Positions 25,252-33,642 of a stretch of DNA of 64,000 bases are shown in pieces. The notes beneath the pieces are model-generated. The model was given only the letters and a program-made list of their open reading frames with translations. It was not told the origin of the DNA and searched no databases. How positions within the stretch are numbered: the first letter of the stretch is position 1; each line of letters opens with the position of its first letter. The position numbers and the translations under genes were made by a program. Location: NCBI GenBank assembly GCA_041389725.1, contig JAWKRG010000009.1, positions 186,001 through 250,000 on the forward strand. Reading direction: 5' to 3'. This DNA is from Polyangiaceae bacterium (GTDB lineage Bacteria > Myxococcota_A > Polyangia > Polyangiales > Polyangiaceae).

Positions 25252-26342
25252 CTGGCGCTCACCTGTGCGAGCGCGTGCAGGAATGCATCGTTGTCGCTGG
25301 CGCGACCCACGGTGACTCGCAACTGTCGGGCCAGTCGTCCGCCGCGACCATGGAAGCTGCGTACCAGGACGCCCTGCTGTTGCAGTGCCTCGAACAGGGG
25401 GCCTGCTTCACTCGGGGTTCGGAGCCAAAGGAAATTGGCTTGGCTGCTCGTAACGGCAAAGCCCGGGAGCTCGCGAATGCGTGTGGCCATGCGCTCGCGC
25501 TCCGCACGTACTCGCGCGATGCTTGCCTGAACGTCGGGCCAATGCTGGCGCAAGACCGCGGTAGCCAGCGCTTGCGACGGAGAAGGCAGGTTGTAGGGTT
25601 GGCGCACCTTGTCGAGTTCGCGCACGAGCTCCGGGCGTGCGACCAACCAGCCCACGCGCAGCCCAGCGAATCCCGTCTTGCTCAAGGTGCGCAGGATGAC
25701 GACGTTGTCGTGCTCGCGGTACGAGCTCATCGCGTCGCGGTCGGCGTAGTCGACGTAAGCCTCATCGATGACCACGATGGCGTCCTGGGCTGCACGAATC
25801 ACCGCCTCGACCCGATGCAAGCTTGCCAGCCCCGAGGTGGGGTTGTTAGGGCTGGCGATGAACACCACGTTCGGCGGCGCGAACTCGATGGCGCGAAGCA
25901 TGGATTCGGTGGCGAGGTCCCACTCGTCGTCCAGCGGGACTTCGACGACTCGCATGCCACGCGCACGAGCGCTGATGCGATACATGACGAAGCTCGGCGT
26001 CGTGGTCAGCACCGTCGCGGATTCGGAGCGATCCCGAGGGCGGCGCAGCGCCGTGAGCAACATGGCGACGACCTCGTCGCTACCGACGCCGACCAGGACT
26101 TCTTCCGGCGTCACTTGCATGTGAGCGGCGATGGCGCCGCGCAGCTCCGCGGCGAGCGCGTCAGGGTAGCGCTCGAGGGCGAGCTTGCCTACCGACTGCA
26201 GCAGGCGCTCCGCCGCTTCCGTTGAGAGAACTGCGGGCGCCTCATTGGCGTCCAGGCGCACCGGGAACGAGCCACCGTGGGGCACGTAGCTCGTGAGCTC
26301 TCGTAGCTCCGGTGCGAAAAGTCGAGCCAGGGCAGGGCGCAT
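25248..26342 (-). CDS. hisC: Histidinol-phosphate aminotransferase-like PLP enzyme
   Basis: 364 residues, fold-type I aminotransferase. Visible motifs are LDANEAP near the N-terminus, ASPNNPTSG, VVIDEAYVDYA and the Schiff-base lysine in RTLSKTGFAGLRVGW. This pattern is that of HisC, the eighth step of histidine synthesis. It is separated from the HMG-CoA reductase gene by only 21 bp and no other his genes are present. A different amino-donor substrate is therefore possible. Confidence 0.85.
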   Translation of the reverse strand: MRPALARLFAPELRELTSYVPHGGSFPVRLDANEAPAVLSTEAAERLLQSVGKLALERYPDALAAELRGAIAAHMQVTPEEVLVGVGSDEVVAMLLTALRRPRDRSESATVLTTTPSFVMYRISARARGMRVVEVPLDDEWDLATESMLRAIEFAPPNVVFIASPNNPTSGLASLHRVEAVIRAAQDAIVVIDEAYVDYADRDAMSSYREHDNVVILRTLSKTGFAGLRVGWLVARPELVRELDKVRQPYNLPSPSQALATAVLRQHWPDVQASIARVRAERERMATRIRELPGFAVTSSQANFLWLRTPSEAGPLFEALQQQGVLVRSFHGRGGRLARQLRVTVGRASDNDAFLHALAQVSAR

Positions 26343-26363
26343 CAGCCGCAGGATACCCCCGGA

Positions 26364-27668
26364 TCAGTGGCCACGGATCGCTTCCAGCTCCAGCTTTGCG
26401 GCTTCGACGGAGATTTGCCCGCGGAAGGTGAGTCGGCTTGCCACTCGCTCCACTTCATCGCCCCGGGCCCCAGCGGCCGTCGCAACCGAGCGCGCGTGCA
26501 GCGACATGTGGCCCCTTTGAATTCCCTCGGTCGCCAACGCGCGCAGAGCTGCCAGATTCGATGCAAGGCCAACCGACGCAGCGACTTGGGCCAGCTCACT
26601 CGCGCGCTGGACTCCCATCAACGCCAAGCTCAGTCGCGCCACGGGATGGATGCGCAGCGTGCCGCCGACCGTACCGAGCGCCAGGGGCATCTCCAGCTCG
26701 CCCACCAGATCTTCGCCGTCTCGGCGCCACACCGCGAGCGGCGCGTAGTGCCCCGCTCGCGCCGCGTAGGCATGGGCGCCCGCCTCGACCGCGCGCCAAT
26801 CGTTGCCCGTGGCCATCACGACGGCGTCGACGCCGTTCATGATCCCCTTGTTGTGGGTCGCCGCGCGATAGGGATCGAGCTCGGCGAACCTCGATGCATT
26901 CACGATGCCGTCGATGACTTCCGTGCCCTCCGCGCGATCGCCGTCGCGCACCAGTTCCAGCGCGGACGCGTGAGCGCGACAAGTCACGCGAATGCGACGA
27001 CGGTCACACAAGTTGGTCAAGATCCGCAGCCCGAGGCGTGCTCCGGTCAACTCGGCGGCGCGCGGACCAACGGCTTCGGCCACGGAATTGACCAGATTTG
27101 CCCCCATCGCATCCAAGCAGTCCACATGTACATGCAGCACGAGCATGCCAGCGCCCAAGCTGCGCACCTCGAGCTCCCGCGGACCACCGCCGCGCTCGAG
27201 CAGTCCAGGTACCGCTTCCGCGGCAAGCGCCAGCAGTTCGTCACTGGCCTGTTCCAAGCGCGTGATGCTGCCCGCCACATCCGCGACGTCCGAAAGCTGT
27301 ATCTGCGTCGTCATCCAGTCTTCGACGACTTCGGCGTGGAAGCCACCAGCGGGTCGGACCATCTTGGCGGCGTTGGAGGCAGCCGCGATCACGCTCGGTT
27401 CCTCCACGACCATCGGTACCAAGCGATCGACGCCGTTCACGCGCACGTTCAACGCGACGCCGAAGGGCAAGCCGTAGAGGCCGAGGACGTTCTCCACGAC
27501 TTTGTCGGCGGTGTCCGCGTCCAGACCACCGCTGTCTAGCACCAGCGCGAGATCATCCAGAGCCAACCCCCTGCGATCGGCGATCAAGCGCCGGCGCGCC
27601 TCGATGCTCAACTTGTAGAAGTTCGGAATGCGGGAGCCTTGCTCTGCGTCTGGGTCGAAGTGAGTCAT
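26364..27668 (-). CDS. mvaA: Hydroxymethylglutaryl-CoA reductase, class II
   Basis: 434 residues from the ATG at 27668 (ATGA overlap with the upstream kinase). It has the bacterial class II pattern of Pseudomonas mevalonii HMGR. PMVVEEPSVIAAASNAAKM carries the catalytic Glu, ATHNKGIMNGVDAVVMATG the Lys and Asp, and RGHMSLHAR the catalytic His in a C-terminal flap. It converts HMG-CoA to mevalonate; in this operon the biosynthetic direction is implied by the accompanying kinases and decarboxylase. Confidence 0.95.
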   Translation of the reverse strand: MTHFDPDAEQGSRIPNFYKLSIEARRRLIADRRGLALDDLALVLDSGGLDADTADKVVENVLGLYGLPFGVALNVRVNGVDRLVPMVVEEPSVIAAASNAAKMVRPAGGFHAEVVEDWMTTQIQLSDVADVAGSITRLEQASDELLALAAEAVPGLLERGGGPRELEVRSLGAGMLVLHVHVDCLDAMGANLVNSVAEAVGPRAAELTGARLGLRILTNLCDRRRIRVTCRAHASALELVRDGDRAEGTEVIDGIVNASRFAELDPYRAATHNKGIMNGVDAVVMATGNDWRAVEAGAHAYAARAGHYAPLAVWRRDGEDLVGELEMPLALGTVGGTLRIHPVARLSLALMGVQRASELAQVAASVGLASNLAALRALATEGIQRGHMSLHARSVATAAGARGDEVERVASRLTFRGQISVEAAKLELEAIRGH

Positions 27669-28594
27669 GAGTTCCAAGCGGCGGGTACACCGTCGGGGCC
27701 GAGGGCGTGGACGCCTCGCGCGCCGAGGCGGAGCGCAAGGGGGCGATAGCCGAACTGGTCCCGCAGCTCAACCAGCTCGCGCCCAGGTGGCTCGGTGCCA
27801 GCGTAGAGCACGCTGTCGCCACCGCCAGCGCCCGAAGGCATGACCGTCGAGCCCCGAGGTCGCGCCTGCGCGCGGAGTTCCGCCACGGACTGGGTCACGA
27901 TGGGCACCTGGGCGGCGTCTCCCAGCTGGGCAAGGGCCTCGGCCTGCTGGTCCAGGCAATCGACGAATGCCTCCACGCCGTCTGCATCCAGGGAGTGCAA
28001 TGTTGCGTGCGCGACCTCTTGCAAGCGAGCCAGGAGAGTTCGGAATCGGAGCGGATGATCCTGCGCCAGGGCATCCACGGCCGCGAGCATCCGTGGCGTG
28101 CTGGCGGACGTTCCTGAGAACCAGACCTCGATCTGCAGCCGTTCAGGCAGGCGCACTGGCGTCAGGTGGAGGCTATCGTCCTGAAGCGTGGCGGCGAGCA
28201 CTCCTCCGTAGGTGGACGCGGCGACGTCCACGCCGCTTCCACCCCCTTGTGCCTCACGGTGACCCTTCAACACTCGTCGGAACACTTCCTCGTGAAGCGA
28301 CGCATCGGAGCGCATCGGTTCACGCTCCAACAACACCGCCGCCAGCGACGCTACAGCGATGGCGGCACTCGACCCTAGTCCCAGTTTTTGATCTCCCTCA
28401 CGCAACGCGCTGGCATCGAAGCTCGGCGCACGCGCGTGACCGAGGGTAGCGCGCACTTCGGGCGTGACGCGGCTGGCGGGCGCTCCGCTGTCGGCAATCA
28501 CGTAGCGATCCACTGCGGCGACCAGTGCCGGGGCGCCATGCAGCACGGCGTAGGCACCGGAGAGAATCAACTTCCCGGGCGCGGCGGCCTTCAT
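27665..28594 (-). CDS. Phosphomevalonate kinase (GHMP family)
   Basis: 309 residues with three GHMP motifs: APGKLILSGAYAVLHG at the N-terminus, KLGLGSSAAIAVASL for ATP binding, and PSGAGGGDSVLYAG. The SGAYAVLHG variant and the position between mevalonate decarboxylase and HMGR genes point to phosphomevalonate kinase. It adds the second phosphate to give mevalonate 5-diphosphate. Overlaps of 4 bp at both ends show strict coupling. Confidence 0.88.
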   Translation of the reverse strand: MKAAAPGKLILSGAYAVLHGAPALVAAVDRYVIADSGAPASRVTPEVRATLGHARAPSFDASALREGDQKLGLGSSAAIAVASLAAVLLEREPMRSDASLHEEVFRRVLKGHREAQGGGSGVDVAASTYGGVLAATLQDDSLHLTPVRLPERLQIEVWFSGTSASTPRMLAAVDALAQDHPLRFRTLLARLQEVAHATLHSLDADGVEAFVDCLDQQAEALAQLGDAAQVPIVTQSVAELRAQARPRGSTVMPSGAGGGDSVLYAGTEPPGRELVELRDQFGYRPLALRLGARGVHALGPDGVPAAWNS

Positions 28595-29598
28595 GCCTCG
28601 CCAGTTTCCCCTAGGCTGGACAGGGCCTCTGCGGGCCGGAGCAGGGCAGCATCACGACCGGGCCTCGCGCGCAGGACCCGCAACACGCCTTCCACGGAGC
28701 TCAGGGCGGAAGCGACGGCGTCAGCATCCGTCACGCTGGTGAGCACCTTTACGTGGGGTCCCGCGTCCATCGTCGCGTACGCCGCTAGGCCGTCGCCGCG
28801 CAGTGCGCGCACGCGATCCAAGATCGCTAGCGTAGCCGGCCTGAAGTAGATGAGAGGCGGTCGAGAGGCCCACATGCATGCGTGCATCATCAGCGCACTC
28901 TGCTCCATGCCCTCGCCCAGGGTGATGAGGTCCTTCGCCAAGAGCGCGCTGCGGATCTCCTCGAACAGCGCTGGGGCGTGGGCAAGCCAGGCAGCGTAAT
29001 AGGGGCTCGTGTGTCGGCTGTGTTCCATGCCCTCGGTGCTGCCTGTCGCCTTGGGCCCCAGAGTGGTGACGGCGACCAACATCTCCACGGGTAGATGATC
29101 GGCGCTCGCGATCCGCTCTGCTGCCTCTGCTCCAGCCCCGAGCATCACCCAGCCACCGAACAGGGAGCGCGCCGCGGAGGCACTCGCGGCGCGGGCCAGG
29201 GCGCTGACTGCCTCTGGCGACAGGGAAAGCCCTGCCGCTGAGCTGGCGGCCAGGGCCAGGGCGGCGAACCCCGACGCGCTCGACGCAAGGCCGGAGGCAG
29301 TGGGAAAGTTGTTGACGCTCCGCACGCGCGCGCGCTGTCGGGAGCCCGCGAGCGTGCGCACGCCGTCCAGTAGAGCCACGACGCGGCGCGTTTCTTTCGC
29401 GCTGGCGGGGGTGCCTCCGAGGCGAATCTCGTCGTCCTCCAGAGCGGCGTCGAAACGGACTCCGGTCACCGTGTCGAGTCCCTCCAGGGTCAGCGACAGA
29501 CTCGGTACTGCCGTGAGGTTGCGCGCTACGTCGGCTTTGCCCCAGTACTTCGCCAGCGCGATGTTTGCGCTGGCTCGCGCGAAGACCTCGTCGTTCAT
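28591..29598 (-). CDS. mvaD: Diphosphomevalonate decarboxylase
   Basis: 335 residues from the ATG at 29598, which overlaps the mevalonate kinase stop. The signature ANIALAKYWGK lies at the N-terminus, FPTASGLASSASGFAAL is the phosphate-binding loop, and MDAGPHVKVL lies near the C-terminus. The enzyme uses ATP to convert mevalonate diphosphate to isopentenyl diphosphate. The frame upstream of 29598 is inside the neighbouring gene and not used. Confidence 0.95.
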   Translation of the reverse strand: MNDEVFARASANIALAKYWGKADVARNLTAVPSLSLTLEGLDTVTGVRFDAALEDDEIRLGGTPASAKETRRVVALLDGVRTLAGSRQRARVRSVNNFPTASGLASSASGFAALALAASSAAGLSLSPEAVSALARAASASAARSLFGGWVMLGAGAEAAERIASADHLPVEMLVAVTTLGPKATGSTEGMEHSRHTSPYYAAWLAHAPALFEEIRSALLAKDLITLGEGMEQSALMMHACMWASRPPLIYFRPATLAILDRVRALRGDGLAAYATMDAGPHVKVLTSVTDADAVASALSSVEGVLRVLRARPGRDAALLRPAEALSSLGETGEA

Positions 29599-30485
29599 GC
29601 TCGAGACACTCCCACGCGGGCAGCGAATCCGTCGATGTTCTTGCCCCGCCACGCATCCAGTACGGCGCTTGGGTCATGCTCGACGAGCGCGATCACGGCA
29701 CCTCCGCCACCGGCGCCGGTCAGCTTGCTGCCCAGGGCTCCCGCTCCTCGCGCCAGGGCGCATGCTTCTTCGATCTCTGTAGTGGAGACATGCAGGCCGG
29801 CGAGCAGCATTTGATTCAGGTCGAGCAACTTGCCCAACCCTTGCACATCCCCCGCTTCCAAGCACAGGCGAGCGTTCTTCGTCAGCGCCTCGATGCCGGC
29901 AAGCGTCTTGTCCACCAACTCTGGACGCCGCAGCTTCAAGGCGCGCACGCTGTCCACCATTTGCTTCGTGCTTGCCGGTGGGCCGGCAATGCCGACAGCC
30001 AGGGAAAGCGGCGTTGCGATCCGCAAGGGCTCGGGCGGGTGCCCTTTCACGAACCAGATGCAACCCTCGCAGGCAGCGGCAGCGGTGTCGATGCCGGACG
30101 GGGTGCCGTGAAACACGCTCTCGAACTCCTGCGCTGCCGCGAGCACACGTCCTTCGCGGTCGTCGCCATCTTCCTGCGCGTCCAACACGGCGCGCGCCGA
30201 GGCGACTGCGATGGCTGCCGAGGCGCCCAGCCCTGCGCCAGCGGGGATCTCCAAACGTACGTGCACGCGGCAGGGCGGCGCGCCCAGACTCTGGCGCAGC
30301 CGTGCGAAGGCCAGGCCAACGTCACTGTCGGGGCTGAACTCGCGTTCGCCGATTGAGAAGGAAGGTGTCGGCGTGAGTTCAGCCACGGCTTCGGCGCCAC
30401 GGTCGATCGCGGCCGCGATGGCGGGCACGCCGTAGACCACGGCGTGTTCGCCGCACAGGATCACCTTGCCGTTCGCTCGCGCCAT
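29595..30485 (-). CDS. mvk: Mevalonate kinase
   Basis: 296 residues. Motifs are GKVILCGEHAVVYG (residues 6-19), PAGAGLGASAAIAVASA for ATP and the C-terminal SKLTGAGGGGAVIAL. The catalytic Asp lies in FHGTPSGIDTA. It phosphorylates mevalonate, the first kinase of the pathway. It follows the polyprenyl synthase gene by 30 bp and overlaps mvaD by 4 bp. Confidence 0.95.
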   Translation of the reverse strand: MARANGKVILCGEHAVVYGVPAIAAAIDRGAEAVAELTPTPSFSIGEREFSPDSDVGLAFARLRQSLGAPPCRVHVRLEIPAGAGLGASAAIAVASARAVLDAQEDGDDREGRVLAAAQEFESVFHGTPSGIDTAAAACEGCIWFVKGHPPEPLRIATPLSLAVGIAGPPASTKQMVDSVRALKLRRPELVDKTLAGIEALTKNARLCLEAGDVQGLGKLLDLNQMLLAGLHVSTTEIEEACALARGAGALGSKLTGAGGGGAVIALVEHDPSAVLDAWRGKNIDGFAARVGVSRA

Positions 30486-30515
30486 CGCCGACCCCGGTTG
30501 CTGCCTACCTTCGCT

Positions 30516-31637
30516 TCAGGATACGCGCGTCGTCATGGCGCGCGCAGCGCCCTCGAGCAGCAGGCGCGCATCCTTGCTCAGCTTGCTGGACTGCAGCGCC
30601 GCCATGGCCTCGCGGACCAATTCCGCGATGCGTCCTTCGACCTGTTCGCGCGCGCCGCTTCGCTCCAGAACTTCGATCGCGCGCGCTAGATCCGTGCGCT
30701 TGGCCTTGCCGTTGCCGACCACGCTCTTCAACAGGCGGTGGTCCTTGCCGCGCGCTCGCTTGAGCCCCGCGAGCAGCAATGGCGTCCGCTTGCCGGACTT
30801 CAGGTCGCTGCCGTAGGGCTTGCCCGTTTGCTCCGGATCCCCAAATACGCCGAGCAAATCGTCCCTCAGTTGGAACGCGACGCCCGCGGGCAGTGCGAAG
30901 CGGTCCAGGGTGTCCAGCAGGCCCTGACCGCCGCCGCCCAGCAGCGCACCAAGTCGCAGCGGCCCACTCACGGTGTAGCTGGCGGTCTTCAGTTCGTACA
31001 CCTTCTCTGGGTTCGGTGCCCGCGCGACGATGTCGAGTTCCTGTCCGTAGATGGCGGCGTTCTGCATTTCCGCGAAGCACGCCAGCGCGCGAAGCATTCG
31101 CGAGGGGCTGATCTGCACGCGGGATAGCGCTTCCTGAGCGTAGCTGCAGGCGAGATCCCCGGCGAGGATCCCGGCGCGATCTCCAAGTCTACGCGAATGC
31201 AGTCGCTCCGACAGCCACGTGTGCACGGCGGGCCCACCGCGACGGACGCTGTCGTCGTCCATCCAGTCGTCGTGGATCAAGAAGTAGGCGTGCAGCAGTT
31301 CCAAGGCCACGCCGGCATCCAAGGCCGGCTCGATCGCAGCGCTCGGCGTTGCCGCGCGGTAGCCTGTGATCAGCAGCGCCGGGCGAGTGCGTTTGCCGCC
31401 TCGCAGACAAAGTTCGCGCATCGAGCGCACCAGCTCCACGACCTCTTGGCCGTGGGGTTTCGTCTGCTCCAGCTTGTCGTCGAGAAAACGCTGGAGGCGC
31501 ACGTCGATGTCACGGCGGAAGGCGCTGGACAGCGCGACGAAGGCATTCTTGCCGATGGCCTTGGCCTTGGGACGAGGCGGCCCGGGTGGCGGGGTCTTGC
31601 GCCGCTTCTTCTTGGAAGTCCGCGTCTTCGCAGGCAT
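30516..31637 (-). CDS. Short-chain polyprenyl diphosphate synthase (likely farnesyl diphosphate synthase)
   Basis: 373 residues. The first Asp-rich motif is LIHDDWMDDD, the second QLRDDLLGVFGD, and GGKRTRP binds the homoallylic diphosphate. A Tyr-Phe pair sits at positions -5/-4 before the first motif. In animal-type synthases bulky residues there stop elongation at C15, so FPP is the best guess; GGPP remains possible. An N-terminal extension rich in Lys and Pro (about 30 residues) is unusual. It is the first gene of the mevalonate operon. Confidence 0.9.
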   Translation of the reverse strand: MPAKTRTSKKKRRKTPPPGPPRPKAKAIGKNAFVALSSAFRRDIDVRLQRFLDDKLEQTKPHGQEVVELVRSMRELCLRGGKRTRPALLITGYRAATPSAAIEPALDAGVALELLHAYFLIHDDWMDDDSVRRGGPAVHTWLSERLHSRRLGDRAGILAGDLACSYAQEALSRVQISPSRMLRALACFAEMQNAAIYGQELDIVARAPNPEKVYELKTASYTVSGPLRLGALLGGGGQGLLDTLDRFALPAGVAFQLRDDLLGVFGDPEQTGKPYGSDLKSGKRTPLLLAGLKRARGKDHRLLKSVVGNGKAKRTDLARAIEVLERSGAREQVEGRIAELVREAMAALQSSKLSKDARLLLEGAARAMTTRVS

Positions 31638-31694
31638 TTTCGTGGCGAGCGTAGGGCTGGCCCTCAGGGGTGTCAACCGCGCCCCGTCCGCTCT

Positions 31695-32768
31695 ATGACC
31701 TCTATCCTCGTGACGGATATCGGGCAGCGCAAAGAGGACCACCTCGACCTGGCGGCACGCGGGGATGTCGCCTTCAAGCAGGTGGGGACGCTCCTGGATC
31801 AGGTGCAGCTGGTGCACGATGCACTGCCGGAGATCGCCTTCGACGAAATTGACACCGCGGTCACGATTCTGGGCAAGCCCCTCAGGGCGCCGATCCTGAT
31901 TGCGGGAATGACGGGCGGAACGGCTCGCGCTGCCCGCATCAACCGCGCGCTTGCCCAGATCGCCCAGCGCCGGGGCTACGCCTTTGGATTGGGTAGCCAG
32001 CGTGCGATGCAGAAGGACGCGGCCTCTACAGAAAGCTATGCCGTTCGAGACGTCGCGCCGGACGTGCTGCTGCTGGGAAACTTGGGGATCGTGCAGGCGG
32101 CCCAATGCAGTAGCGACGAGGTGCTCGCGCTCGCGACGGCGGTCGGTGCAGACGCAGTGTGCCTGCACATCAACCCCGCCATGGAGCTGGTTCAGGCCGA
32201 GGGGGACCGAGACTTTCGCGGATGCCTCGACGCATTTCAGCGTCTAGCGGCGGAGCTACCGCTGCCGATCGTGGCCAAGGAAACCGGCTCGGGGCTGAGC
32301 GGTCAGGTCGGACGACGCCTGGCCGCCGTCGGCGTGCGCCACGTGGACGTGTCCGGTGCGGGCGGCACCAGCTGGGTTGCCGTCGAGCGCCAGCGCGCCA
32401 GCGACGCGCGTCGTGGCTTGGGCGACACGTTTTGGGAGTGGGGCATCCCCACTGCGGCAAGCGTGATGTGCGTCTCGGAATGCGGTTTCGACACGGTGTT
32501 TGCCACGGGTGGCCTCAAGAGTGGTCTATGCGTGGCGCGTGCTCTCGCTCTCGGCGCAAGCGCCGGAGGCATTGCGCGTCCCGTGCTGCAGGCCTTCGAT
32601 GCCGATGGCGTCGAGGGCGCCGAGGCCTACCTGGAGCGCGTCGAAACCGAGCTGCGCATGACCATGCTGCTCGTCGGCGCACGAAACGTCGCTGCTCTCC
32701 GCCAGGTGCCGCGCATGCTCGGTCCCGAGCTGACCGCCTGGCAGACCCTCGCCGCCAGCGCGCGTTAG
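31695..32768 (+). CDS. fni: Isopentenyl-diphosphate isomerase, type 2 (FMN)
   Basis: 357 residues. FMN- and substrate-binding signatures are IAGMTGGT, KETGSGLS, VSGAGGTSW and FATGGLKSGL. It interconverts IPP and DMAPP and needs reduced FMN, the usual isomerase type in bacteria with the mevalonate pathway. It is transcribed divergently from the operon across 57 bp, giving a shared control region. Its TAG stop codon lies in the end of a small inverted-repeat element. Confidence 0.95.
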   Translation: MTSILVTDIGQRKEDHLDLAARGDVAFKQVGTLLDQVQLVHDALPEIAFDEIDTAVTILGKPLRAPILIAGMTGGTARAARINRALAQIAQRRGYAFGLGSQRAMQKDAASTESYAVRDVAPDVLLLGNLGIVQAAQCSSDEVLALATAVGADAVCLHINPAMELVQAEGDRDFRGCLDAFQRLAAELPLPIVAKETGSGLSGQVGRRLAAVGVRHVDVSGAGGTSWVAVERQRASDARRGLGDTFWEWGIPTAASVMCVSECGFDTVFATGGLKSGLCVARALALGASAGGIARPVLQAFDADGVEGAEAYLERVETELRMTMLLVGARNVAALRQVPRMLGPELTAWQTLAASAR

Positions 32769-32940
32769 GGTCTGTCCGGAAATAACTGCGTCGCGAGACC
32801 GCCGAGACCGAAGCGAGGCGGGCGCCCGAGGAGCGAGCACCGGAGGGCTACTGAAGTAGCTCGAGGAGCGCCGCGACGAGGCCGCACGCCGCAGCGAGAG
32901 GATCGGCGGTCATAGCAGCTGCTATTTCCGGACAGACCCT
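32767..32940. mobile_element. MITE-like element with 18-bp terminal inverted repeats
   Basis: AGGGTCTGTCCGGAAATA (32767-32784) is repeated exactly in inverted orientation at 32923-32940, enclosing 174 bp with no coding capacity. The interior is rich in GAGGAGCG/GCGACGAGG words. No clear target duplication is seen; TA occurs near both edges. The left end overlaps the stop codon of fni. A transcript would fold into a long hairpin, so it could also end or stabilise the fni mRNA. Confidence 0.7.
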
Positions 32941-33015
32941 TAGCGTCCAGGTGGGATTGCGACCTGGGGAGTCCCTGAACAGGGGCGTGGGCGCTCCGCT
33001 GCGTGATGCGGAACG

Positions 33016-33513
33016 TCACGGCGTTGCGAGCAGGGTCCGCAGGCGCGGCGTCATTTCCGCAACCGCTCCGGGGCCTTTGATGCTGCCCTCCATGCGTGCG
33101 GTCGCCGAACATCGGCCCGCGACGGGACGCGCGAGCAGCGGGATGAGCCGCGACAAGCATCCCGCTTCGGCCAGGCGCGCTTCGTCCACGTCGCGGTCCA
33201 ACTCCAAGAGTCGAAGTCCGGGGAATTCCGTGTCGAGGTCACCCCGTTTGACCGCGGTTTTGAAGTGCTGACAGGGCTCGCACCAGGGCGCGCCTACGTA
33301 CACCAGAAGCGTCCGCCCGCTTCGCTTGGCGTCCTCGGCTTCGCGTTCGAAAACTTCAGAGAGGGAGCCGGTCTTGGCAACGGTGCGGATCTCCACGGCC
33401 GCCGAGGTGCGACGTGCGGCGGTCACCGAGGGTCGAGGCGGCGGTGAGGGTTTTGGCTCGTCACATGCAATCGTGCCTGCAAGCGTGAGCGCCAACCACG
33501 GCAGCGTTCTCAT
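33016..33513 (-). CDS. Thioredoxin-like lipoprotein
   Basis: 165 residues. A lipoprotein signal (LALTLAGTIAC) is followed by a Pro-rich linker and a thioredoxin fold with APWCEPCQHF, a CxxC active site. It likely acts in the periplasm as a disulfide or heme-delivery type reductase, but neighbours give no partner. The C-terminal helix region is short. It is divergent from the secreted protein gene at 33643. Confidence 0.8.
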   Translation of the reverse strand: MRTLPWLALTLAGTIACDEPKPSPPPRPSVTAARRTSAAVEIRTVAKTGSLSEVFEREAEDAKRSGRTLLVYVGAPWCEPCQHFKTAVKRGDLDTEFPGLRLLELDRDVDEARLAEAGCLSRLIPLLARPVAGRCSATARMEGSIKGPGAVAEMTPRLRTLLATP

Positions 33514-33642
33514 GGCGCCCCGACGATGCTGGGGACTTTTGCCTGGTCCCGGCGCGGTGGACTCGCATGGTTCCAGGCGACGCTCATCGGGGGCAGATTA
33601 GCGCTTTTTGTCGCGGCCGTGTTTGGACTACGGTTTCGCGTC

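Noticed and set aside
28721..29677. 318-codon frame overlapping mvaD on the same strand
   Set aside because: Arg/Gly-rich shadow frame; the decarboxylase motifs are all in the frame ending at 28591.
33526..33642. Upstream extension of the secreted protein gene at 33643
   Set aside because: Extension residues are Arg-rich and would bury the signal peptide that begins at MRSRALLCL.
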